This document shows positions 1-6,647 of a DNA stretch of 10,167 nt, in pieces. A model generated the notes under the pieces. The model was not told where the DNA came from. It made no database searches and was given only the letters and a program-made list of their open reading frames with translations. The DNA comes from Candidatus Aminicenantota bacterium (GTDB lineage Bacteria; Acidobacteriota; Aminicenantia; UBA2199): the NCBI GenBank assembly GCA_020355945.1, contig CP070627.1, positions 8,090,684 through 8,100,850 of the forward strand, written 5' to 3'. The stretch's first letter is position 1, and each line of letters opens with the position of its first letter. A program made the translations under genes and the position numbers.

Positions 1-771
1 GAAATTGTCAGTCTCCTTCCCGGAGACCAGGTTGAAGAACCTGGAGAAAACGAGGAAAACGGGGATATTGACCAGCCGCAAAGCGAAACTTCCCTGCCCG
101 GGCCGGATATCTTGAAATTAAACATCAGGCAAGGAGTTGAGCGTTTGCCCCTGGATATTGAAAAAGAAATCCACCTGGGGGCGCTGGTCCTGGAACCGCT
201 GAAAAAGAAATTGACCAGCAAGGTTAATTCTTCGGTGGAGGAACTGCTCTTTACCCTGGCCGAAAAAGAGGTAACCCTGGATACCCCTGTTTGCAGTCTT
301 AACTGTCATACCATTATAAATGTCAATGTCAATGTCAGTAACAACAGCAGCGAGAACGCTCCTTTAAGATTCCAATCCACGGCGCAGGGGGAAGTAACGT
401 TCACCGGGGAGCAGGTTTTGCAGTTTGGTCTTTCCACGGTTCGATTTTACCCTGCCGGACCTGGAGGAACCCCCTGGTCTTTTTCCCATTTGACCGAACA
501 TGGCATTGCTCATCTGCCCATGGGTTTGGATGGATTATTGAAATTTCCAGGCAGTGAAAATATCAAAGTTGATACGGAACTCCTGGAAAACTTGCAAGTT
601 TTGGTAAGAGTAAAAGAAATGGAGACCCCAGGATTCAAGATCATTTCCTGCCTGAAATGGAAAGGGGAAATAACCGAAGAAATGATTAGTAAATTTAAAG
701 AAAAGAAGATTATATTAACCTGGGAGGCTCTCCATGCATGGAAATCTTTTAAAAAATATAATGACAAATAA
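1..771 (+). CDS. 3' end of an unrecognised protein gene (5' truncated by the window)
   Basis: The frame is open from base 1 to the TAA at 769-771 (256 residues visible), so the true start lies upstream. A TTG at 112 could serve as a start but has no Shine-Dalgarno sequence, and the frame reads on before it. The first ~37 visible residues are acidic and rich in Glu, Pro, Asn and Gln, like a linker. The remainder mixes amphipathic stretches with beta-like ones, including a short alternating Asn/Val run around residues 107-113. There is a Gly/Pro-rich patch (PAGPGGTPW) near residue 151 and a Lys-rich C-terminus. I see no catalytic motif, signal peptide or membrane segment and do not recognise the family. 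It lies 28 bases upstream of the Thr-linker gene on the same strand, so the two are probably co-transcribed. Confidence 0.7.
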   Translation, partial: EIVSLLPGDQVEEPGENEENGDIDQPQSETSLPGPDILKLNIRQGVERLPLDIEKEIHLGALVLEPLKKKLTSKVNSSVEELLFTLAEKEVTLDTPVCSLNCHTIINVNVNVSNNSSENAPLRFQSTAQGEVTFTGEQVLQFGLSTVRFYPAGPGGTPWSFSHLTEHGIAHLPMGLDGLLKFPGSENIKVDTELLENLQVLVRVKEMETPGFKIISCLKWKGEITEEMISKFKEKKIILTWEALHAWKSFKKYNDK

Positions 772-799
772 AAATAACTATAAAATATAGGAGGCTAAA

Positions 800-2089
800 A
801 TGGCTAAATTAAAAGGTTTTATAACCCACGCCGCTGCCCCACACGCACCTATTGGAGGCGCAGCGGTATCGGTTTATGAAGGAGAAGAACTAAAGGGACA
901 GGATACCACGAGTGCAAATGATGGTTATTATGAAATTTCTTTGCTTAATATAGGCACGATCTATACCTTGAAGGTTTCTCTTGACGGAGAAGAGAAATAT
1001 AGTGAGGAAATTGAGATTACCCAGCAGTCGCAGCAAAATGATATTTCCATAGAATTACCTGTCACCACCACGACCACCACAACTTCAACAACTTCTTCCA
1101 CCACCACCACGGGCACCACCACAACCATGTCCACCACCACGGTGGCACCGGTAAAAGATGACTTTGAGGAGCTCCTGGACACCATTGAACCCATCGGGCT
1201 CGATGCACCCGTAAGTATCGAGGAAGCCAGGCAATTGAGACGCCTGTATACCATAGGTAACTACCTGTTGGCAAAAGTCCCGCAGAGTATCCCGCTTCTC
1301 AAGGATGACCTGGGGAATAACGGTCCCATTACAGGTGTCTTATATGACGATGTCTCTGCCGAGGACCATACAGCGATTAGTGACATTATTGATGACATGT
1401 CAAACAAAAACAGAAACGAAGACTTATCCATGGAAAAGGTTTTGAATGATTTAAGAGAACAATGTGACCTGGGAACCAGTGCAGTGGAGGAAGCTAATGT
1501 CCAGTTTAAATCAATATTCAAAGAGTTTGTCAGTCTTTGTACGGATGAGTTACTGGCTGTAAAACCGGCGGATTTTGAAATAAATCCCCTCTATTGGGAT
1601 GCCAAAAAACAAGAGGAGCTTCATAAGTATTGGAAGAAGTTGATAAGGGTCATCATTAAGCTGACACGAAATATGAGCGTGGCCGGTAGTATGAGCCCGA
1701 AAGAAAGAGTGCTGGGTTGGGCTGATATCATTGATAAGTCCGTTGGTGTTCTTTTTAAAGTTGGGAAATTGGTACATGCCCCTGATCAAGATGAGAAACA
1801 TGGCTGGTCGGTGGTGGCAAAGCTAAATGATGTGCAAAAAAGTGATATTAAAGGGTACCTGGTACATGCTAAAGAAGGTGGATATATGCTCCAATATGCC
1901 ATTAAGATGTATGAGCAGCTTGAAAAGGATCGGAAAGAAAAGAACATAAATGTTGAAGATGATGTAGGATACATTAATGAACTGCTGCATGATCCGGATA
2001 AATTTAAAATAGATGAAAAGACGGCCAGTGAAGCGCTGAGAGCAATATCAACTACCGTATTGGAAAATTGGCATCCGGATTGGGCGTAA
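800..2089 (+). CDS. Carboxypeptidase-regulatory-like domain protein with Thr/Ser-rich linker and unknown helical C-terminal region
   Basis: This 429-residue protein has three parts. Residues 3-87 look like a carboxypeptidase regulatory-like (transthyretin-type) beta-sandwich: a GFITH start, PIGGAAVSVYEG, then NDGYYEISLLNIGTIYTLKVS, which matches the usual pattern of an added domain with a Gly-Tyr turn. Residues 89-114 are a linker with 20 Thr and 4 Ser out of 26. Residues 119-429 are charged and predominantly helical, with no motif I recognise. A Trp/Tyr/Lys-rich helix lies around residues 265-290. No signal peptide is visible. The start is set by AGGAGG at 789-794, five bases before the ATG. 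The gene ends in tandem stops (TAA then TAG) and is followed after 15 bases by a glycosyltransferase gene. Such linkers are common O-glycosylation sites, so it is a plausible substrate of the downstream enzymes; that role is inferred. It could equally be a structural protein of a surface or phage-like particle. Confidence 0.85.
   Translation: MAKLKGFITHAAAPHAPIGGAAVSVYEGEELKGQDTTSANDGYYEISLLNIGTIYTLKVSLDGEEKYSEEIEITQQSQQNDISIELPVTTTTTTTSTTSSTTTTGTTTTMSTTTVAPVKDDFEELLDTIEPIGLDAPVSIEEARQLRRLYTIGNYLLAKVPQSIPLLKDDLGNNGPITGVLYDDVSAEDHTAISDIIDDMSNKNRNEDLSMEKVLNDLREQCDLGTSAVEEANVQFKSIFKEFVSLCTDELLAVKPADFEINPLYWDAKKQEELHKYWKKLIRVIIKLTRNMSVAGSMSPKERVLGWADIIDKSVGVLFKVGKLVHAPDQDEKHGWSVVAKLNDVQKSDIKGYLVHAKEGGYMLQYAIKMYEQLEKDRKEKNINVEDDVGYINELLHDPDKFKIDEKTASEALRAISTTVLENWHPDWA
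1064..1141 (+). repeat. Low-complexity ACC/ACA/ACG triplet tract encoding the Thr/Ser linker
   Basis: Seventy-eight bases made almost entirely of Thr codons (ACC, ACA, ACG, ACT) with a few Ser codons, one Gly and one Met. The tract is in frame with the 800-2089 gene and separates its beta domain from its helical region. Codons are mixed rather than one pure triplet, which lowers slippage, but in-frame length change between strains is possible. Confidence 0.8.
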
Positions 2090-2104
2090 TAGCGTAACCT
2101 AAAA

Positions 2105-3424
2105 ATGAAAAAAATTGCGGTTATCACCACATTTGTAGACATCTGGCAGGCGTTTTCACTTTGCGGCATCGTGGCATCACACCTGGAACAATTCCTCAAA
2201 CATGGTTATGATACCACATTTACCGCTTGTGAAGGGTTTCAACCGAAGGGTTTTTTCCAAAACCCCCGGTTGAAACTCCTAATGGTTCCCAATTTCCAGT
2301 TAGAAAACGATTCATATGCGGTGGAATCCCCGGTTGAGTTCAGGGCCGGAAAGGAAGCAATCAAAGTAAAGCTTCGACCCTTAATTGCCGAAATCGATAT
2401 AGCCATTACCCATGATATCATCTATCTCCAGCAGCACCTGGCTTATAATCAAGCGTGTCGTGATTTAGCCCTTGAATTTCCCCAGGTTCTCTGGCTTCAT
2501 TGGATTCACTCTGCACCGGAACCCCATAAAGTTTACCCGGCAAACGATCCCCGCAGTGCCCGGTTCAAACCCTTTTTTAATGGAATCCTGGTATACCCCA
2601 ATGACTACGATGTCACCCGTGTGGCTCAACAGTACGGAATTAGAGAAGATGACGTGGTTGTAGTCCCCCATGGAATGGATTATGAAAATATATTTGGTTT
2701 TCATAAGCTCACACGCGCGCTGCTTGAAAAATACGACCTTTTTCGGCCGGATATATTTGCTATTTACCCCATTCGCATGGACCGGGGCAAGCAGCCTGAA
2801 AAACTGGTGCGCCTTTTCTCGGAAATAAAAAAAACCGGGAAAACTGTCCTCCTGATGATCGTTAATTTCCACTCCACAGGCCGGCATTTTATCCAATACC
2901 GTGAAGAAATAATCAAAGAAGCAAAAACACTGGGACTGACAGAAGACGAGATTATATTTACAAACCGGATAGAATCTCTCCCGGGTATTTCCCAACATGA
3001 ACTCAAGACCTACCGGGTTGAATTTCCTCAAAAGGTGGTCATTGATCTTTTTCACCTGACTAATATTTATATTCACCCTTCGGCATCGGAAACCTATTCG
3101 CTGGTATGCCAGGAAGCCGCGGCCTGTGGAAACCTTTTGTTCCTGAATGATGACTTTCCCCCGATGCGTGATATTTATGGTGGGGCGGCTCATTACATCA
3201 AATTTTCATCCACACTTTTCACCAGCACACATTCTCCAAGCGAAAACGCCTATTACCGGGAGATCGCTCGAAAAATCATTTATCATTTGCAGTCGGAAAA
3301 ATCAATTTTGCAAAAAACCAGGATCCGGCAGACGCGAAATTTTAGGGCTGTATTTCGAAATTACATTGAACCTCTTCTTTTTGCCAATGATGTTGTCAAT
3401 CTAAAAAGAGTGGCGGCCGCATGA
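2105..3424 (+). CDS. Glycosyltransferase, GT-B fold, GT4-like
   Basis: This 439-residue enzyme is expected to transfer a sugar from an activated nucleotide donor in the cytoplasm. It has the two-domain GT-B layout. An N-terminal Rossmann half starts KKIAVITTFVDIWQAF. The donor half starts near the VVVVPHGMD motif (residues 184-192), followed by a beta strand ending in IRMDRGKQ with R224 and K229 placed like the conserved Arg/Lys of GT4 enzymes. The EX7E motif is present (E329 and E337 in SASETYSLVCQEAA), followed by a loop resembling the usual Gly-rich donor site (NDDFPPMRDIYGG). The length is normal for GT4. There is no clear Shine-Dalgarno before the ATG, and the 15-base gap suggests translation coupled to the preceding gene. 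The TGA stop overlaps an ATG (ATGA at 3421-3424). Donor and acceptor cannot be read from the sequence. Confidence 0.85.
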   Translation: MKKIAVITTFVDIWQAFSLCGIVASHLEQFLKHGYDTTFTACEGFQPKGFFQNPRLKLLMVPNFQLENDSYAVESPVEFRAGKEAIKVKLRPLIAEIDIAITHDIIYLQQHLAYNQACRDLALEFPQVLWLHWIHSAPEPHKVYPANDPRSARFKPFFNGILVYPNDYDVTRVAQQYGIREDDVVVVPHGMDYENIFGFHKLTRALLEKYDLFRPDIFAIYPIRMDRGKQPEKLVRLFSEIKKTGKTVLLMIVNFHSTGRHFIQYREEIIKEAKTLGLTEDEIIFTNRIESLPGISQHELKTYRVEFPQKVVIDLFHLTNIYIHPSASETYSLVCQEAAACGNLLFLNDDFPPMRDIYGGAAHYIKFSSTLFTSTHSPSENAYYREIARKIIYHLQSEKSILQKTRIRQTRNFRAVFRNYIEPLLFANDVVNLKRVAAA

Positions 3425-3456
3425 TGACAAAAAAAATAGGAATATATCCAGGATGA
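3421..3456 (+). other. Eleven-codon micro-ORF bridging two glycosyltransferase genes by ATGA overlaps
   Basis: An ATG overlaps the stop of the upstream GT4 gene (ATGA, 3421-3424) and opens an 11-codon frame (MMTKKIGIYPG). Its TGA overlaps the ATG of the GT2 gene (ATGA, 3453-3456). The arrangement would pass a terminating ribosome from one gene to the next. It may be a coupling device, a remnant of a deleted gene start, or chance. Confidence 0.25.
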
Positions 3457-4178
3457 AAGTATCTTGCCAGTGTATAACTTATAACAGACCCGAATTGTTG
3501 GAGGAATCTATTGAGAGTTTTCTCAGGCAAGACTATAAAGGAAAAAAAGAGCTTGTCATCTTAAATGATACCCCGCAGCAAATATTAAAGTTTAACCATC
3601 CCGAGGTGATAATTATCAATATACCCAGGCGGTTCGGAACCATCGGTGAGAAAAGAAATGCATGTGTCTCGTTGTGCAGTGGAGATATCATATTCCCCTG
3701 GGATGATGATGACATTAGTTTACCCTGGAGGATATCATTATCACTTCAATACAAAGACAAAAACAGGTATTTCAAGAACAAAAGGGCCTGGATTTGGTCC
3801 GGGGGTATACTAAAGCCGGAGCCCGGGTATAATTCATATCATGCCATGGGATGCTGGGATAGGAGTCTCTTTGTGCAGGTAGGCGGATACCCTATCATGC
3901 AATCCGGGCAAGATACAGCCCTGGAGAATAAATATAAAGAAACCGGGGAAAGAAACGTTACGAAACTACCACTTGAAGAACTGTTTTACATTTATCGCTT
4001 TGGAGGCACAGGCAGTCCTCATTTATCCAGTTATGGACGGAATAATGGGTGGGCCGAGATTGGTAAAAGAAAGATTGAAAGAGTTGGTTTAATTTCTCTT
4101 TCACCTCATTGGCGGCAGGATTATGTCGGCATGACAAAGAAGGCAATTAACAACATAAAGGATAAGGATAAGAATTAA
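3453..4178 (+). CDS. Glycosyltransferase family 2-like (GT-A fold)
   Basis: This 241-residue protein opens with the GT2 hallmark strand (MKVSCQCITYNRPELLEES), in which the enzyme binds the nucleotide. It carries a run of four Asp after W83 (D84-D87), the position of the metal-binding DxD motif. A later GQDTALENK segment sits where GT2 enzymes have their catalytic acidic motif. A C-terminal YRFGGTGSPHLSSYG stretch is probably part of the acceptor lid. No transmembrane helices are seen, so it is a soluble cytoplasmic enzyme. Its length is short but normal for single-domain GT2 proteins. AGGA at 3438-3441 is a rather distant Shine-Dalgarno, and the ATGA overlap with the micro-ORF offers coupling. 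It lies between two other glycosyltransferase loci and probably adds one sugar of a shared glycan; that is inference. Confidence 0.85.
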   Translation: MKVSCQCITYNRPELLEESIESFLRQDYKGKKELVILNDTPQQILKFNHPEVIIINIPRRFGTIGEKRNACVSLCSGDIIFPWDDDDISLPWRISLSLQYKDKNRYFKNKRAWIWSGGILKPEPGYNSYHAMGCWDRSLFVQVGGYPIMQSGQDTALENKYKETGERNVTKLPLEELFYIYRFGGTGSPHLSSYGRNNGWAEIGKRKIERVGLISLSPHWRQDYVGMTKKAINNIKDKDKN

Positions 4179-4179
4179 T

Positions 4180-4740
4180 ATGTATGAAGGGTATATCCAG
4201 GGGGAGGCAGGTACCACCTGTGGCAATCAACACCTGCGTCTCTCAGTGGTATTACCGGCCCATCCTTCGGGAGCCCCCCTGGTACGACGTACACTCCTGG
4301 GGCTGCGCCATCAAACCGTATTGCCAGGCCAATTCGAGGTGATTTTGGTGGCAGATGGCGGCGATCCGGGTAACCGTTTACATGATGTTTTTGAACCCTT
4401 TAAACAGCGATTTTTATGCAGATACATTGAATCCCCCCGGCCCGGGGGTGATTTGCCTCACAAAAATCATGCCAGGAATGCCGGCTGCGCTGCCGCTGCC
4501 GGTGAATTGGTATGGGTCCTGGATGCTGATTTTTTGCTTCCTCCACATGCCATCGCTCATGTGCTTGACCAGTATGACCGGTTGTCAGCCCAGGGGAAAA
4601 CCGGTTACCTTTTACATCAATGCCGGGATGGGCGGATGGAAGAACCGGCGCGGTGTGGACCTGGGGCTCAAAGCCTTTGCACAAGCGCGGCAGCAGGAAC
4701 CGGACATCCGACTTCTTATCCGGTCCGTAAAACCTCTTAA
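4180..4740 (+). CDS. N-terminal half of a second GT2-like glycosyltransferase, running into a frameshifted tail (probably non-functional)
   Basis: Residues ~19-140 are a convincing GT2 N-terminal half: LSVVLPAHPSGAPLVRRTL, FEVILVADGGDP, HKNHARNAGCAAAAGE and the metal site WVLDADFLLPP. The real coding signal stops near 4600. The last ~45 residues (from about CRDGRMEEPARCG) are a nonsense reading of DNA that, in the next frame, encodes a GT4 domain. The part of GT2 after the DxD region, including the catalytic acidic motif, is absent. The ATG lies one base after the preceding gene's stop, with AAGGA at 4164-4168 as a Shine-Dalgarno. G+C here is well above that of the neighbouring genes (55-63% in two lines I counted by hand). 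I take it as a truncated or chimeric gene; a product of 186 residues could be made but would lack half the fold. Confidence 0.65.
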   Translation: MYEGYIQGEAGTTCGNQHLRLSVVLPAHPSGAPLVRRTLLGLRHQTVLPGQFEVILVADGGDPGNRLHDVFEPFKQRFLCRYIESPRPGGDLPHKNHARNAGCAAAAGELVWVLDADFLLPPHAIAHVLDQYDRLSAQGKTGYLLHQCRDGRMEEPARCGPGAQSLCTSAAAGTGHPTSYPVRKTS

Positions 4741-5809
4741 AAAGTATGTACCATCACACCTGCTGGAATGCGATGGTGTACAGGTGAGTGAAGGATTCAT
4801 TTCCCGCTCCGCTCTTAATGCATTTTACCCACAAGTGGATGTGCTGCTCTACCCATCACGCTGGGAAGGATTTGGTCTCTCACTTTTCGAGGGGCTGCAT
4901 GCCGGTCTGCCTGTACTGGCAGCGGATGGAGACCCCATGCGCGAATTGGTGGAACATGAACACAACGGTCTGCTGATTGAAGCGGAAGAAATAAGTAAAA
5001 CACGCCTGGCACCGCATTATGAGTGCGCTGTAGATACGTTTGCAAAGGCGATGATAAGGTTGGCCCGTGATGAAACCCTTCGGGCACGCCTGACATGCCC
5101 GGAACCGGGAGCACTGAAAGCTCGTCAGTACCGCTTTATTATGGATGTCCGCCAACTGATTTTAATGACCACCAACTTGACAGATTTTCGCGACTTTTGG
5201 GAAAAGAGGGCCAAAAAACTTGGAGTACGAGCTTCCGGGTATTACAAATGGAACCAACAACAGTTCAAACAAAAAACAGAACAATTATGGTCATTTATGC
5301 TGCAGCACTTGAAATCACAACTTAAGAAGAACCATGGCTCTATTCTTGATTTTGGATGCGGCGGCGGGCGTTTTTCCAAAAAACTGGCAAAGTTAGGATT
5401 TTCAGTAAATGGTGTTGATATCAGCCCATCAATGTTAGCGATGGCCCGACAGGAATGTCTTAATAATAAATTGTGCAAATTTACCCTTATACAACCGGGC
5501 CAGGAGCTCCCCTTTGATACCAATACCTTTGATATACTATGGAGTTTCACTGTTCTCCAACATGTGCCGGATGATGTATTCAACTACCTGGTCCGGGAAT
5601 TGAAACGGGTTCTAAATCCCGGTGGTCTTGTTCTGCTTTTTGAAAATACTCACAAACGCAAGAGGCGTACATCCGTATCCGGTCATATTGTATTTCGTTC
5701 CCCGGATGAATACCTCCGGGCTTTTCCCGGGGTATCAACAGCCGAACAAATTAAGATAGAAGGGGAGCAGCATACCCTCTTTGTAGGGCGGGTTCCGCAG
5801 CGAAATTAG
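4355..5809 (+). CDS. GT4 glycosyltransferase C-terminal half fused in frame to a SAM-dependent methyltransferase (N-terminus missing)
   Basis: The open frame begins at 4355, but bases up to ~4600 are only a shadow of the GT2 gene. Meaningful coding starts at PVTFYINAGMGGWKNRRG, the donor-domain strand of a GT4 enzyme. A typical GT4 donor half follows: RSVKPLKK, a DGVQVSEGFIS strand, DVLLYPSRWEGFGLSLFEG with the EX7E glutamates (codons 4865 and 4889), then GLPVLAADGDPMRELVE and HNGLLIEAEE. The acceptor-binding N-terminal half is gone. From about 5165 the frame continues without a stop into a class I methyltransferase: motif I DFGCGGGRFSKK (5348 on), VDISPSMLAMARQ, a FDILWSFTVLQHVPDD motif IV region and LNPGGLVLLFENT. 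The methyltransferase may work alone; the GT4 half cannot be a full enzyme as read. Confidence 0.65.
   Translation: MAAIRVTVYMMFLNPLNSDFYADTLNPPGPGVICLTKIMPGMPAALPLPVNWYGSWMLIFCFLHMPSLMCLTSMTGCQPRGKPVTFYINAGMGGWKNRRGVDLGLKAFAQARQQEPDIRLLIRSVKPLKKYVPSHLLECDGVQVSEGFISRSALNAFYPQVDVLLYPSRWEGFGLSLFEGLHAGLPVLAADGDPMRELVEHEHNGLLIEAEEISKTRLAPHYECAVDTFAKAMIRLARDETLRARLTCPEPGALKARQYRFIMDVRQLILMTTNLTDFRDFWEKRAKKLGVRASGYYKWNQQQFKQKTEQLWSFMLQHLKSQLKKNHGSILDFGCGGGRFSKKLAKLGFSVNGVDISPSMLAMARQECLNNKLCKFTLIQPGQELPFDTNTFDILWSFTVLQHVPDDVFNYLVRELKRVLNPGGLVLLFENTHKRKRRTSVSGHIVFRSPDEYLRAFPGVSTAEQIKIEGEQHTLFVGRVPQRN
4590..4605 (+). other. Frame transition between GT2 and GT4 coding signal (GGGGAAAA run)
   Basis: GT2-like coding in frame 1 continues to about QGK at 4591-4599. 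GT4-like coding begins in frame 2 with PVTFYINAGMGGW. The switch point contains the homopolymer pair GGGGAAAA (4592-4599 region). Removing one base from this run would join both halves into one open frame. Confidence 0.5.
5165..5809 (+). other. Class I methyltransferase domain; possible independent start
   Basis: From the in-frame ATG at 5165 the domain is 214 residues (MTTNLTDFRDFWEKRAKKLG onward), a complete length for a small Rossmann-type SAM methyltransferase, with D62-G68 (DFGCGGG) as motif I. A second ATG lies at 5141. Neither has a Shine-Dalgarno, so the domain is either made as part of the fusion or by re-initiation. G+C drops to about 40-45% here, matching the rest of the operon and unlike the GT4 part before it. 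The likely job is O-methylation of a glycan or its precursor, judged by context only. Confidence 0.6.
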
Positions 5810-5829
5810 GAAATTCGGTCCTATTTTTT
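5807..5829 (+). terminator. Weak intrinsic terminator candidate closing the glycosyltransferase block
   Basis: TAGGA (5807-5811) pairs with TCCTA (5819-5823) around a 7-base loop and is followed by six Ts (5824-5829). The stem is only five base pairs. It overlaps the stop codons of both convergent genes, which are separated by 11 bases. The T-run serves plus-strand transcripts only. Confidence 0.35.
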
Positions 5830-6555
5830 CGTTTTGATCATCTTAAATACAAGGATTTCCTCTCCTCGTAAAACTTTGATCAAGACTTCGGTGCGTTTGC
5901 CATAAAATACATCATCACGTGCGATTTCCAGGTCCATTCCTTCCCCAATGACCTTCTTACCATCCACCTCTACCAGGATATCCCCTTTCAACAGCCCAGC
6001 TCTTTTCAATGAGCCAGGGGATAACCGGGTGATTTGAACTCCTTCCCCAAGGGGCTTCCAATTCACACCAAAACGATTGCTGTTTCCCAGCACGATTTCT
6101 CCGGCAATGGTTGGAGTGATAGGCCGTGTTTCTTGCTGGGGTTTTTGATTTTCTTGAATCTCTTGTGCCTGGTCTTCTTTTTTCTCTCCTGGTTTTGTTT
6201 CCGGCTTTTCTGCAGGTGTGATTTGTTGTGATGGCTTTTCCTGTTCTTTTTCTATTTTTATCCCCGGTTTTTTTTCTTTGCCTCCTGCCATCGAGAGGAT
6301 TACAACCAGGATTACCACCACCAAAATAGGTGTCGCGATGACCAGGCATTTCCTGGGGAGGCTGCCGGTTAAAAGGCTTCCATGTTCCACAAAACGATAA
6401 GAACAATTATCGCATAAATGAACCGTGACCGGCACCAAAAGCGACTTGATTCTATCTTTAATGGTTAAATCAGTGGTTTGTCGAACGGAGAAACTGCGGC
6501 ATTCCGGGCACCTGGTAAATTTTTCTTCTATAACCTGGCTTATTTCTTCATTCAT
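5821..6555 (-). CDS. Membrane protein with N-terminal zinc ribbon, one transmembrane helix and C-terminal PDZ domain
   Basis: This 244-residue protein has four parts. Residues 13-55 hold a zinc-ribbon-like pair of CxxC knuckles (C16/C19 and C48/C51). Residues ~70-90 form one strongly hydrophobic helix (CLVIATPILVVVILVVILSM). Residues 92-145 are a Lys/Glu/Gln/Pro-rich linker. Residues ~150-240 form a PDZ domain with VQITRLSPGSLKRAGLLKGDILVEVDGKKV, the classic peptide-groove and Gly-Asp turn pattern. No protease domain is present, so it is not a DegP-type protease. By charge and order the zinc ribbon is probably cytoplasmic and the PDZ periplasmic, an inferred topology. There is no clear Shine-Dalgarno. 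It lies downstream of the bactofilin gene on the same strand, with a possible promoter of its own at 6580-6608. It may sense or scaffold envelope proteins; its specific function is unknown. Confidence 0.85.
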   Translation of the reverse strand: MNEEISQVIEEKFTRCPECRSFSVRQTTDLTIKDRIKSLLVPVTVHLCDNCSYRFVEHGSLLTGSLPRKCLVIATPILVVVILVVILSMAGGKEKKPGIKIEKEQEKPSQQITPAEKPETKPGEKKEDQAQEIQENQKPQQETRPITPTIAGEIVLGNSNRFGVNWKPLGEGVQITRLSPGSLKRAGLLKGDILVEVDGKKVIGEGMDLEIARDDVFYGKRTEVLIKVLRGEEILVFKMIKTKK

Positions 6556-6579
6556 TTTTCATTTACATCTGGCTTCGTA

Positions 6580-6608
6580 ATTCTATAAAATGACGAAAAA
6601 TAATTCAA
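6580..6608 (-). promoter_or_regulatory. Possible sigma70-type promoter for the PDZ gene
   Basis: On the minus strand, TTGAAT (6603-6608) and TAGAAT (6580-6585) are separated by 17 bp, giving a start about 18 bases before the ATG at 6555. The -35 box matches consensus at four of six positions and the -10 at five of six. The region is A/T-rich, so chance matches are likely. Confidence 0.4.
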
Positions 6609-6647
6609 GTTAAAGGATTTGCACATTTGCACTGGTGATTTTTTTCC

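Noticed and set aside
757..762. TATAAT just upstream of the Thr-linker gene
   Set aside because: No -35-like box lies at the right distance, and the stretch is A/T-rich coding sequence at the end of the previous gene.
1062..1274. Trp/Val-rich minus-strand frames opposite the Thr linker
   Set aside because: They are the mechanical complement of ACC/ACA codons (GGT/TGG/GTG) and have no coding support.
1..2089. Assignment of the first two genes to a phage tail or contractile injection system
   Set aside because: Neither protein shows a tail, baseplate or sheath motif that I can point to. The idea rests only on a vague resemblance in gene order.
2465..3193. A 242-codon open frame on the minus strand inside the GT4 gene
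   Set aside because: The opposite strand encodes a clear GT4 enzyme with an EX7E motif over the same bases. The minus-strand product has no recognisable motif or ribosome site.
4434..4448. Perfect G/C hairpin CCCCCGG-C-CCGGGGG
   Set aside because: It lies inside coding sequence (Ser-Pro-Arg-Pro-Gly-Gly) and has no T-run or partner element, so it is probably a by-product of G+C-rich codons, although it could cause sequencing trouble.
4590..4605. Programmed +1 ribosomal frameshift at GGGGAAAA
   Set aside because: There is no known +1 slippery context or stop codon at the site. Both halves of the enzymes are incomplete, so rejoining the frames would not restore a known fold.
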